Shown here: positions 13,501-26,000 of the stretch, one piece after another
Position numbering within the stretch: position 1 is the first letter of the stretch
Layout of the letters: the number at the start of each line of letters is the position of its first letter
Assembly (NCBI RefSeq): GCF_030463565.1
Contig: NC_134648.1
Location: 45,227,498-45,291,497, forward strand
Reading direction: 5' to 3'
Origin: Pelecanus crispus
Lineage: Eukaryota; Chordata; Aves; Pelecaniformes; Pelecanidae
Length of the DNA stretch: 64,000 bases
Notes under the pieces: generated by a model
The model's input: only the letters and a program-made list of their open reading frames with translations
Told to the model about the DNA's origin: nothing
Database searches by the model: none
Translations under genes and position numbers: made by a program

Positions 13501-16500
13501 TGAAAAGGTTCCAAAATAGTGTTTTTAATTTTGAAAGCACTGTGAATTCAAAATATTTCTGCCTTTGCAAGGTTTTTTTGTTTGTTTTTAAAAAAAGCTT
13601 CGTATGGCTCATTTCTATACTCTTATACTTATGATGGCAGCCTTGCAAAGATGAGGGCGTTTTTCCACTGAGGGCAGCAGCACAAACTGTTTATTCCTCC
13701 CTCCATGTTAAGTGTGCTCAGGAAGGACATTTCAGAAGCGCGCTGCCTGGATTGTTGAGGTCCAAGTTTTGCATTGGCCTTGCGACTGACCCTCTGCTGT
13801 CTGATGTAGGCAGGCAGGAACAAGTCCCGCAACAACATTGCCTGCTGTCGATGGAGGACTACAAACAGGCAACACGGAGCACATCTCAGCCAGGTTGTCG
13901 GTGTGCCTGCGAGTGCCTTCCTGTTTGTGGTGGTATCTCTGAAGGCTACAGCCACAGGAGTTTGTGACTCCTGGACTACTTGTTCACTCTAGAAGCATGT
14001 AACAGAGGGCAAACAAATTGTATGCAATCCAGAGTACATAGTGATACCATACACAATACTGAGAAAAGCCTTCCTGCTTACAAGGGTTCGAAGGGGATTT
14101 CCAAGCTTTGAAACTGTGGGGGAAATATTCAAGCCCTTCAGGCATAGCAACAAACAGATTTAAGAGTGCCTCAACAAGGCGCCTTAAAAAAAATTGGCTG
14201 GATTTCAGTTTCACAGCTGAACTTTATTTCTCACACTCCAGCGCTCATTCCTGTGTTTTTCTTCTGATACCAAGACATGTTGCTGAAAACAAAGCAACCC
14301 CCATCACTTTGTATTTCATGAAACTGTTAAAAAGTGAATGTTTTCACTTCTCTAAAAGCTGCTCTTATGGTTGAAAACCACCCCATTTTATAACAAGCAT
14401 AGAGTTACATAATACTTAAGTGCACTATAATACTCTGTTAATTAGAATTTGCTCTTTCCTTGCACTCAAGTATGTTGTCATTTATTATGGAGAGGGGAAG
14501 CACTGCTTTTTCTGTTGTACAAAGTTTAAACTATTGTGAATGCTTCTGGAAATAGTGTATGTTGAATACTGTAGTCTTGCACTTTTTAATTCGACGTTAG
14601 TGTCTCTCCATTTCTGATGAGTGAGCATAACCTTTATTGTTTAGAAGTGACAAGCAGCCTTTTCTGCAGTGATTTTAACAGTTTTTGGTAGGGTTTTTTC
14701 TTTTTTTAATTTTCCTTTTTTTCAAATTCCGTTGGCATGAACATAATAGCCTTTCTTGTATTTAAAAGTCCTCTATGGATTTGCTCGTGTATCTCCTTTG
14801 TATGTTATATTACTTTGTTTTTTGGCATTTAGATCAATAGATGTTTTGGATTGTTGAAGAATTTGAGCAATACCATGACTTTTATTTCTAGTTGCCAACA
14901 TATTTCCTATTTAGACTTGAGGACAAAACTGCTCAAGTGATCTAACCTTTCTGTGATCAGAAACTTGTCATACCCTTAGATCTGTTACAGACATTAGTTA
15001 TTTCAAAATACTCATTTGAATTACTCTCATTGCTCTTATCAAAGGACATGGTTGTTTAGCTATGTTTTTTCTTTGTTTTGTCTTCAACTGTAATGTTTAT
15101 TTCTATGTTATCATATTTAACATAGTAAATCTGTAAATACTAATAATTAATTCCTTCTCTCATTTTTGTTGTGCTTTTGAGGCTTGTAGTCTGTGTGTGC
15201 ACTGGTATTGGAAGAAAAACATACATTCCTGTTTATAAATGTATTTACAAAAGTTGAAATAGTATTAATACTTTTACAGAAAAGTCCTATTTTCAGATTT
15301 ATTACTACTGCTATTTCAAATATTATTGGCTGTGTAAGCCAGACTTTTGAAGTCTGAGGTTACACTTCAAAAAAAAAAAAAATTTAAATGAATGGTTTAA
15401 AATAGCAAAACCAATCTTTTTTCTTTCTTTCTTTTTCAAACAATAATTCCTAGACCTCTTTTTTTTTTTTTTAAAACCAATCTCTCTCTCTTGTTTTGCT
15501 GCAGTACCCCAGGTTGAGAGATTAATCTCATAAAAATGTTGTAGTTTCACAATCCAGTCAGTTAGCATAGTCAGGGCTGCCTATGAGAAAAGTTGACTCC
15601 AGTAGTCTCACCACCGGTCTCATTCTTATTCCCTGTGCTGGCTGCATTTTCATGCCAGGACAAACCTCTGTGCTCTGACCTGAACAGGGGGACTGGTGCA
15701 GGCTACAGATTGTTACAGTGGCTCAGTTCACGATGGCTCAGTTCATCCACTTCAGTCTTTCTCCTTGTGCCAACAAACGTGTGTGCGTAGATAGAGGAGG
15801 GGGCAAGGCTAGGAATGAATGGTTGAGGGAAGGGAAGAGGTAGAAACACCCCTTTCTGTAGCAGCACCAGTACATACCAGTATAAAATGATGGTGAAATA
15901 GTGCATGAGTCATCCAGCTGGTGTGGAATACCAAAAAAATGCAAGACTGTTTTGTGTTTTTGCCGAGATATGAATGAACTTGAGCCACCCCCACACTAGT
16001 GGTTAAACAAACAATTATATTTTAAATGTCTTTAATTCTTCATGTCAAGTTAAATTCCATCATGGGTTTGTCATGGCCAATTCTTACTTCCAAATCTATT
16101 TAGTCAGTGTGGTGTCCATTTGCAAAGATAAGTTTTCTTAGTAGAAGGTGTGGTGAATCATTTCTAACAGTTGCGTAGCTGGCATTCCCCTATTTTTCCA
16201 GCTAGGCAATGAATGAAATCAGGTGGGTTTTTTAAAATTCCCTTTTCTTTTGTACATGATGTAAAACAGGATATCCCTGGAGCCCCCCGTTAGCACCCTG
16301 CTGCATTGCACGTATTCCTGCTGCCGGGAGGCATGTTCACGTGGTGCACGGGCTGCTGGGGGAAGTCTTGCAGTGAGATAACAGCCATGCTCTATTGCAA
16401 CACTTTTCTGTGGCTCCCGAGCATTAAGAGGGTCATGTCAATAAGCAGTGTTGAATGTGTTTTTGAAGTTTTGTCCCTTCAGTTGCCAACGCTGTTGAAG

Positions 16501-19500
16501 CAAGTTTGAATAGTGTTTCCAAGGCTCAGAGAATGGACTTTTTCTCAGAAACTTTGTGAGATTAACCTGCTCAGAACAAGTTAGAAATCAGTATAAGGTT
16601 CACTGTGTTTGTTTCGGTGCTCTTACTGAGAGAGAAATGTTTTGCGCCTTGTTGGCATGTTGAGGGGGTTCATTAGAAGCACCCCTTGTCATGTTCAGCA
16701 GGAGGTTTCCATGTAAACGTTCCTGTGGCATATGCAGGGCTGTATGTAGCTTGTGCATTGCATTCTCTGTTTGGAAGGGGAAGCCTGTGTGAATAGCTCA
16801 CTTCTTTTTGCCTAAAACCAACCTTCACATCAACTGCATTGATGATTATTGTGTCTGGCTTCTCTTGATCAGCTGTACCGTAGCTGCAGCTGTGCTCTAC
16901 CTCATTTACTGCTTATAAAGAAGATCTTCAATTTCTTCTTACACTTGGCTAGTGAGGGAAATATCCTTAGAGAATTGTGGGTGAATCATCCCTTTATTAC
17001 TGTGGCTGTAAGCAGGATCTGCATAAAATCCAGACAAATCCTGATCTTTGAAAGATCAGCATCCTTCAAATTGTATATTTTCTCTCTTATAGCATAAGTC
17101 TGTGTATGTTTGAATAACCTTTTTTACTGCATCTGGATGACGTAGCCTGCTACTTATTCCTAGGTTTTGTCCTTTTCCTTCTGTGTGTCCGGAGAGGATG
17201 GGAAATACGGTGACTCAAAAACTGTCTCTCAGGGGAGCAGACCTGGATCTTCTCTGTGGTTCTTTAGGTTTTTTTTTTTCTCTGGAAAAGGAAAGGAGCA
17301 ATCTTGTGTGTTGCTGGGGAAATACAGATGGCGAGGAGAAAATGAACAGATCCTTGGGGATTTTCAGTCTGTCTAATGCTTTTCACTGGAGTCTTCTGTA
17401 TTTGGTGACATAAATTAAACTTAGCCATTTGTCTTCTGCACTTACTCTGCTATTAACTCCTCATCTCCCTGTGTGGTTAAGTGTCTCCTGTGGCAGCAAA
17501 CCTTCTCTCCCTACTGTATTGCACAGTTTACTGGTAGTGAGGCAAAACAATTGGGCAGATTTGGGAGTCTGGCAGGGCATGGTGTCAGGCATCTGTTGAG
17601 AACGGTGTAGGAGACGTGGCCAGGAGGAGATGGCTGGGAAAGGTGGGGTGGCTAAGGGAATGACACTGAAAAGGCTGCAGCTTCTCCCCAGCTCCAGAAG
17701 TAAACCCCAGAGAGCCAGGAGCTGGCTTCTGAGAGGTGCTGAGCCTATCCTGGTGCCTCTCAGCAGGACCCTCCTGGCAGCTCCTGCTCCATCTGTCCTG
17801 CTGGGAGAGAAGAGGGAGCCAAGCAAAGGGTGGGCAGAGGGGAGCGCTGACCCACTGAACTCCTCTGCTGCTCCCCTAACTCGTGCTGTGGTGTTCCCTT
17901 GACAAAGCACTCTACTCTGCCCATCAGGGAAAAAAACAAAAAAACATCCCTTCAGGAACTGCTCTAGAACTATTGTCACTTGAAATAAAATACCACTTTA
18001 AAAATTCTCCACAAAGTGTTTGTTTTGTATTGAACTGAGTCCTTGAAGACAAGATTACATGTATGTTATACTTTATAAAAATGTCTACTTGACTGTAACC
18101 ATGTTACTTCAAATAATGTTGGCATTAGGAAAATGATGCTCTATTGGATTGTTTGCCGTGCATTTTCATCTGCTTCCACTTTCTTTTGTCTTTTCCATTT
18201 TCACTCATTGTCTCAAAACTCTCATATTTTACCTTCATTTGGTCTGTGTGTGTTTTCCTTCTTTTTATCTTTCCCACATTTTGGACAGCCATCCAGTATT
18301 ACAGTGATGACTCATCTGATTTTGAACCATGGGGAAGTCCACTGGATGGCATAAGCCCAGAAGTCATGAATCCTTGTTTGGTTTTGCATTTGCTTCTCCT
18401 CCCCCTCCCTGCCACTGCCTTTGCTAGTGACTTCCTTTCTGTGTCTTGGTGTCCCTGTCAGATGGCAATGAGAATATTTATTGATCTATATAAAATACAT
18501 TGAGAATGGGGCCGGGGGGCCAGGGGAGACACTTCACAAATGCCAACAATTTATTTTTGTTCGAGATGATAATTTTCTTGCCCAGCTTTTTATAATTTCT
18601 CAATAATAACATTTATTTAAGCCATGGAGAAATGAAACATCACATAAAAAACAATTCATTCTGGTGGTGCTAGACTGAGCCCTGTGTTGTCTGTGTTCTC
18701 GTCAGTGTGCTTTTGACCAGTACACCTCTGTTCACTTGGAAATTATATCTGAAATTTTAACATCTGAGTGAGGCATCCTTATCTCACTTGGTTGGTTTGT
18801 ACTCTTAATACAAGTAAGCCTTTTCCTAGTGTAATTTGTCATAAGCATTCTGACTAAATTTGAAGTTGGTGATCATTTGTTACTGCCTGACAGCAGTGTA
18901 TTTTCTGGACAAATAAATTCTTTCTTTCATTCCTTTCTCCAAGGAAGAATTGTATATGATGTATAGGTTTTTGTTTGGGTGCTGAGGGGATGGGGTTTTT
19001 TTAGACTTATATATTGCTATATGGCTGCATGGGAGAAGAAGTGGTTCTTGAATTTTGAGCAGAAGTCATGAAATTTGCAATTGTTTTGAGTTCCTATGTA
19101 AGCTCATTTATAGCCTTGGACTGTGAAACCTCTATTACCTGATAAATAAGTCTTACCTGTTACTAGAAAGGTCATTTATGAAACCAGGTCACTGCCCACC
19201 AGGATAGATTAGGGTTCTTGTGCCTATTAAAAACACTCAGAAGCAGGAAGTAGAAATCTAATGCAAGTGTCTGCTAAAAGCACTAAATCTTTCCTCAAAA
19301 ATCAAGGGAGGAATTCCTGAAGATTTTCTTACTACTTTGTATTCTGTTCTCCTCCTATGGGGTCTCAAGCCTAAAGCAATTGTGGTTTTCCTTCTGTTGG
19401 AAAAACTGGATGGATGCTGTTGGTTTGCTCAATCACTGCCTTTCTGACTTAGTAAGGAAGTTCATTGTTTTGCTAGCTTTAAAGCTGTATATTTCTCACA

Positions 19501-19996
19501 AATGGAGTGCTGTGTTTCTAAATGGAAGTTTATTTAAATATAGGTCTGTTATCCAAAGACTGGCATTCAGAGATTTCAGAATTCTTACAGAGAAACTAAA
19601 TATAATGCTTATTTTACATTTGGAAATGTTAAGAGTTAGTGATAGTGTCACAGTCTACTGGTATGTAAAGTTGCTTTGTCTTGCAGCTGTTGCGTAACAA
19701 TGACTACAGCATATATCTTTATAAAAATATACATTTTGGATTATAATTTTGAAAATCTGGATGACTGTAAAGTTTTGGGTTTCAGTTGTAATGTAATTCA
19801 AAATTATATTGGAAGTATCCACTGTAGCACTTCTGGGTTTAAAAGATTTTTTTTTGTGGTTGTTCTAGCAAATATGCAAGTAAAGATGTGAAATGTAGCC
19901 AACAAAGGAAAAGTGAGTGATTTAGGCTTTGTTTCTTTTTTAATAAAAACTGAATGAAATCTGTTTCTGTTAAACTTAACATATTCTTTCCCCCCG

Positions 19997-20028
<32 letters not shown>

Positions 20029-23000
20029 TTTCAGGAATTTGAAGCCTTTCAAACGTTTGTGGAAAATCGATTTCCGTTTGATATTGTTATTGATGGACTT
20101 AATGTTTCCCACATAAAACCGAGAAAGATGCAGTGTGAAAATGTAAGTGCTGGTTAAATATTCATTAAGAGTTTTGTGTATGCTTAGGCTGATTGTAAAA
20201 CAATTAGTGCCTCATTATTACTTACCCTCTTGAGAAACTGATCAAACATTTTTGTAGCACATTACAATGAAGTTCAAAGCATTATTTAGACTTCACAAAC
20301 TAAAAAGGATCAGTGGGAAGATGGTTCTTCTTACATATTTGACTGTATTAGTCGTAAAAAGTCGTACCTACATTTCCTCATGTATGCAATGCTCATAGTT
20401 AGAGCTAAGTTATTGATAACAACATTGTTAGGACATACGTTGTGTGAGTATGTATGTTTTCATAATAATAGGGATTTGGGGTAACAAAGTAAATCTACTG
20501 TGTAGAAAATCTGCTCTAATGTAGTTATGTTGGTAAGAGTTCTTCTTAAAATAACCCCTTACTTAGTTCAAACCACATCCTGTACAAGTTTAAACTTTAT
20601 TTCACTTCCTATTGCCTTAAGCATTTGAGTCCTGTTCTTACAACGGCAGCTCAAAGTGGCTTCAGTTCTTTCCACTTGGTGATTTTTAGAAGAAGAATCC
20701 TGCTTTTTTTACCAATACCTATTTTTGAGAATTCTTGGCACTCCCCTTTAGCATTTCACTAAGAAATGGCTTAAGGGTTTGGGGTTTTTTTTCAATCAAA
20801 TGTGTACTTTAAACTAGGAATAACAAAGTAGCTGCTCACATGTATTCCAAAGCTAGAATTTAAATTTTCACGCTCTTGAAATTAAAGCTAAGTTATAAAT
20901 GAGCTTGATAACAAAGGAAGTAATTTACTTCTAGTAATTACAAGAAATACGCTTTTGTTCTAAGAACTACTATAAAACTATTCTTAAGAAGCAGGATATG
21001 CTTTCATACATGTAGATAAAAGCAGCTGAGCTAGGGAGGTTAGATAAATGTGCTGAAAGATGCTTGTTTGAGAGCTACAGTGAAGTTTCATGAGGTACTG
21101 GCTCACAAAGTGGGTACTTTCCTTACTATGAAAACAGAAAAGGAAGTTTACAAGTTGTTTGCATGGGATCAGGGAGGAAGTGTTGATTATCTGAGAAGAA
21201 TCCCAGGCAGCATGTAGTGGCACAATGTTTTTAAGACTTAGAAAGATAGATCTATGTTGCCAAAGAAAGGGAAGAGAAACGAATGTCCTTCCTCAGTGCA
21301 TGCCTGTCCCAGTGTGGGAACTCTGAACGGGATCCTGAGTGTTCTGTAAAAGCTGGAAGCAACGGAGGAAAGAGCCAGCCTGGTTTTGCAGGGTAATTAC
21401 TGCTGATTTCTGATCAGAAATCTTACTATGAGGTATTAGCATGCTAAACAGCATAAACTGCCTTGGAGTTCCTCCTTAGCTTCTGCTGTATTGGAAGGAC
21501 TTTGGGATCCATGATGCCAGGGAGCTCCAGAAGGACCGTATGGAGGCATCAGCTTTCCATATGGGTTGTTCGATATAGATACAGGTCAGATCTCTCTTGA
21601 ATCCCAGGTATTTACAGATTAGGAGGTTTTTTAGGAAGATCTGCGTTTCCTTCCTGCGTAACAGAACAGTAACTTGGGCTCACCCCATCTTACCTCCAGA
21701 AGAAGATTCTCTTAGCTAAAATTTACTTGTTCTATGAGCTATGTTGCTGTTAATTATTATTGCATATTGTCATGCACAAAAAATTTTAATCACTGGAGCT
21801 TCCGCCAGCTAGTCCATTGCTGCTCCTGTTATCTGGATCCTGGTTTTGAGAGTGTGGAGTCATTACATGAGATAGGATGGATATGCCCATTACTCCTGCC
21901 TTACACCTGTAGATACTCACTTGCTGGATAGTACCTTTTTTGTCATGGGAAGTGTCTATTTGCACTCTAAGCAACAAAATAGGTCCTTCACTGCTCAAAA
22001 GAAATACTCTTCTAGACATATGAACTACTACAGACTTTTTCCTGTATTGAGCCTCTCTATTCATTGAGATAGTTTTAAATTCTTTTTTATGATAGATGTC
22101 TTTATACACGATTACAGTATTAACTGTTAGTTTACAGGTTTTTTCCAACTGGAAACATTGTTTAAATGCGAGATCATGCTGGATGCTAGTGAGTCCTGTT
22201 TTATTTCTTCATGACTCTGAACTCCTGTGTTGTAACATGTCAGAAAAGGGCTGTGTCTTTGTTCTTATCTTGGATACTTCTGACAAGAAGCATGTATTCT
22301 TGTTTTCTTACTCTTTTTCAAGACTGCTAAAAACAGGGCGGGGGGGGACACACCAAACCCACAAAGCAGAGCAATCCTTTTTTCTGTCTCCAAGCTTTTC
22401 TTCCAGATGAGTGAACGGAAGGCCACAGGAATCTCTGTATGTGTTGCTTTCCTGGTTACTGGTGTTGCTGCCAAGTAGTCTCCCATCTCTGAATGCTGAC
22501 TCTCTGAACACTAGTCTGTCCTTTGAGGGCTGACTCTGCCACAAAACATCCTCTTTTGGAGGCTGCTATCCTCACACCAGAGGCAGCTGAATGGAAAATG
22601 TGGAGTGACAGGTCTGGGACATTCGCAGCCTGCCTTATTAAACTCTTCAATGTACATAGTGCAGAACTGAGAGGATGGAGAGGAGAAATAAATGCAAGAG
22701 AAGTTGTGGCAGAGCATGAAGGGTGGAAAAAACCTAGGAGTGAAGGCTGCTGAGGTCAAGCTGGCTGGCTAGGACAGCATGACTGGCCCATTTTGAAGAA
22801 GAGGGGCATGCTGTGACTCGTTAGTGACCTCTTCTGTTCGACTTGGGAGATAATACTAACGGAGCAGTATTTCCAAGGACCTGTGTTAAAAGCTGCCCGA
22901 CCCGTGTTTTACTTGTCAAAAAACTAAATGATTTTAAGTCTTCAGGTGGGAGTTAGCCTATGTTCTTTTCAAGGGTTCATTACTGCAGATGTTAGACCCA

Positions 23001-26000
23001 GTCAGGATATTGCTTTATGAACTTTTCTGTTCCAGTGCATAGTTTAGTATGCAGCAATGGTTTAAAGAGAAAATGAGATTGTTGCTCTCCATTTATAACA
23101 CACTGTAAGCGTTGCTATGTGCAAATTGTTAGGTTTTTTGGACTATGTCCCTTATGTGCCTTAGAGAGAATAGCAAAATAAAGGGCATTGTTAAACACAA
23201 CAGAAGGCCTAAGATTTATGTGACAATAATATGGTAATTTAAATGCATTCTAGTCTTTATTTCAATTTAACAAAAAATACTGTTCCACTTTGTGATTTAG
23301 CTTTAAGAACTGTAACTGTTTTGCTGAAGACCAACCCTAGCTAACTCTTAGTCATATGATTAAAATAAGAAAACTGATAAAATATTCCTTTATTTTTCAA
23401 ACATCCTAACATTTGTAATTCCATCTAGGCATTCCATAGGCATCTTGGGAAGGGGCTGGGTTGTGTGGACAAGGCACGAGTACCTTGAGGGATGAGAAGA
23501 GAAGGAAAAAAAGCAGAAGTTGAAGGAATGATTTTTACTCGTTTAATCCCCAAAGTGTTCTGACATTCTGGAAAACTAGATATGTGACTTCCAGTAGCCC
23601 CAGGCAACTTCAGTCCTCACAGCCAGCACTTACTTAGCAGATCATCATGAATATTATTGACTTGGTAGATTTACAGGAATATTCTGTGGCAATTTCTCTA
23701 GTATATGACACTGTTGGTTTGTAATTACAATGCCCTTTTTTTCCAGGTTGGTTTTATACTAGGTCTATTTCCTGGTACAAATCACCATGTGGCTGCATCA
23801 ATTACTGACAAAAAGAGGAGGTAGCACGAGGGTGGAAACAAAGATTTCTGAGGGGTAGGGAACGGTGAAGTCATCTGTTTTGAAGGCACTGCACACACAG
23901 TGACTGCAAAACTGCAACGCTGGACATTAGCCAGCACCTCTTTTCAACCCTTTGCTTCCTTACTGCAACATTTTAAATTAGACATTAAAGTTGACCCCTA
24001 ATTAAAAGGTATTATAGAATGGAAATTATTTTTGCTATGTAATGCAGACAATAGAAACAAACTCCCATGAAGTCTAAAATCATTGTCTTTTTCCAGTTTT
24101 TTATGCATTCTGCTGCTGTTTAAGACTGTACCTGATGCGTATTTGCCTTGATGAGTCAGTCACTGTTTGTACTGTAAACATGGTAGTTTATAAACTGAGA
24201 TATCCTTGCAGTTTAGCTAAGCAAAGTTGATTCAGGCTGTATCATGACGTTGAGTTAATCCTTTCCGCCAGATGTATCTAATTACGTAAATCCTTAGCCA
24301 GCACAAGACATTTGGTACTCTCTGTCTTCTGCTGCTGTAACTCCCTGTAGTGCTCCCACCTTTCACCTTGTAAAGGTCAAGAGAGGGAATTTCCATATAC
24401 TAATTGTCCAGTTCTCTTATTAAACACAAACTGTTATGTCATTCTTAAATGTATTTTTCCTGTTTATCACAATTTTCTGTAGAAGTGTTCCTTGGAAGTG
24501 AGGGGGAATCCAAGTGCCAGCAGGATATCTAGGCTCTGGAGCATCTCACGTTGCTTGGGGAAGAGGAGAGAGAGAACTACAATGAGCTGTGCCCTAGCTA
24601 CCCCTAGACTGTAAAGGGCCGGGGTGGGGGGTGAGAGAGGGGTGAGGGAGCACGATCAGCAAGCGCAATTTAAAGAGTACTTTGCTATTTTTAATTTACA
24701 TTGAGGTTGGTATACCTAATACTATACCTGTACTCTAAATGAGGTATGCAGCCAGCTCCTTTTTTAGCTGTACCCATCTGGTGTTAGGCATAACTGAATA
24801 TAGATTTGAAATGTGTGTTGGATCAAAGCTAACTCACAATTCCTTTCTTCAAACAGTTTGGCAGTTGGGGTCAGCTCTGCCCTAACTTTACGCTTTGTAA
24901 TCTCTGTATTAAATTGAGACATCTAAAAGATTGGTAAAATAGTTCCAGATTGAGTTCCTTAAGGCTCACAATGCACAAAGGAATAGTTTTTGCTCTTGGC
25001 GGATAGTTCAAAGTGGTTGCTCCCAAACTTAATCAGCATTTCCATAAATGGACTACATAAGTTCATATAATTCCCACGTAAATTACAGTAGGCCTGTACA
25101 ACAGCTGACGAAGCCAGATCCTTGCTGTTCCCCTCCCATGCTGTCCCGGTCTGGTGGCAGTAGCTGGCACACCACCCCTGCCGCACCTTCCACTTGCAGC
25201 AGCAGTCAGCTTCTGCCCACAAAGCCACCAGACCGGCCCTCCTGCACCTCTCGCAGGCGGCCACAAAAAGCCACGTTGTGACTGCTGTAGTTGGGGGTGC
25301 TCTGTGTCAGGCGGAGGGGACAGGAGGTGCCTTGCAGCTATTTCTTGTCTCTTCCAGGGGAAGAGCAGCAGACTTGTTGAGTGGAGGCTGCTCTCTGAAT
25401 TGGAGAAGCGTTCTTTGACTAAATGGTGTGGTTGCAAGTAGCATAGTAATCACATGTGAACAGGTTATTGCATTTTGGTTTTCTATATGTTAACATTTTC
25501 AAAATAATATTTATCAAGGGGATTCAAAGTTTAAAACTAATACTGTAGTTTTAGTTATTTTAGTCATTCTGTAGTAGTTATTCCTGGACTCCCTGCCTAT
25601 GGAAAAGAGTGGATAGAGAGAGGTTGCAGCCTTGAAGGGAAAGTTGAGAGAGGAAAAAAGTTCCATCAGAATAGGGGAGAAAACCAGGATGTAGGGTACT
25701 AGTCTACAGGAGAATGGTGAATGATCTTGTTAAATTTTTGAAAAAAGCCCAACTGTGGCCACAGAATTGAAGAACCTTGATGAATTACGCTTTGTAAATT
25801 CAGCTCAGAACCGTGATTTTGGTATGCACTTTACTCACATTTTCAAGGCTCATTTTTCAAATATAAAGACAAATATCAAGACAAAACCAATAACTCTTCA
25901 AATGAAGTTAAAAAAGAGGAAAAAAAAAACCAAAACAGGGCACCTATGACCCATCATTCTCTTCAAAATCAATTTTGAAGCATAATTTTGTTTCTTTGAA

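Larger units (their letters stand above)
5369..20034 (+). other. PRORP: PRORP intron (14.7 kb)
   Basis: The intron is mostly AT-rich and gene-free. It contains a polypyrimidine mirror repeat at 9620-9686, a G/T-rich stretch with TTAGGG-like words at about 9540-10700, a T tract at 11507-11522, a locally GC-richer block at about 17580-17900, and the (ATTT)8 microsatellite at its 3' end. A 172-codon minus-strand reading frame (17461-17979) sits in the GC-richer block and has no recognisable protein features. No CR1 copy, RNA gene or nested gene was recognised. Confidence 0.8.

Noticed and set aside
14082..14100. GGGTTCGAAGGGG resembling a tRNA B box
   Set aside because: No A box at the right distance upstream and no cloverleaf can be drawn around it.
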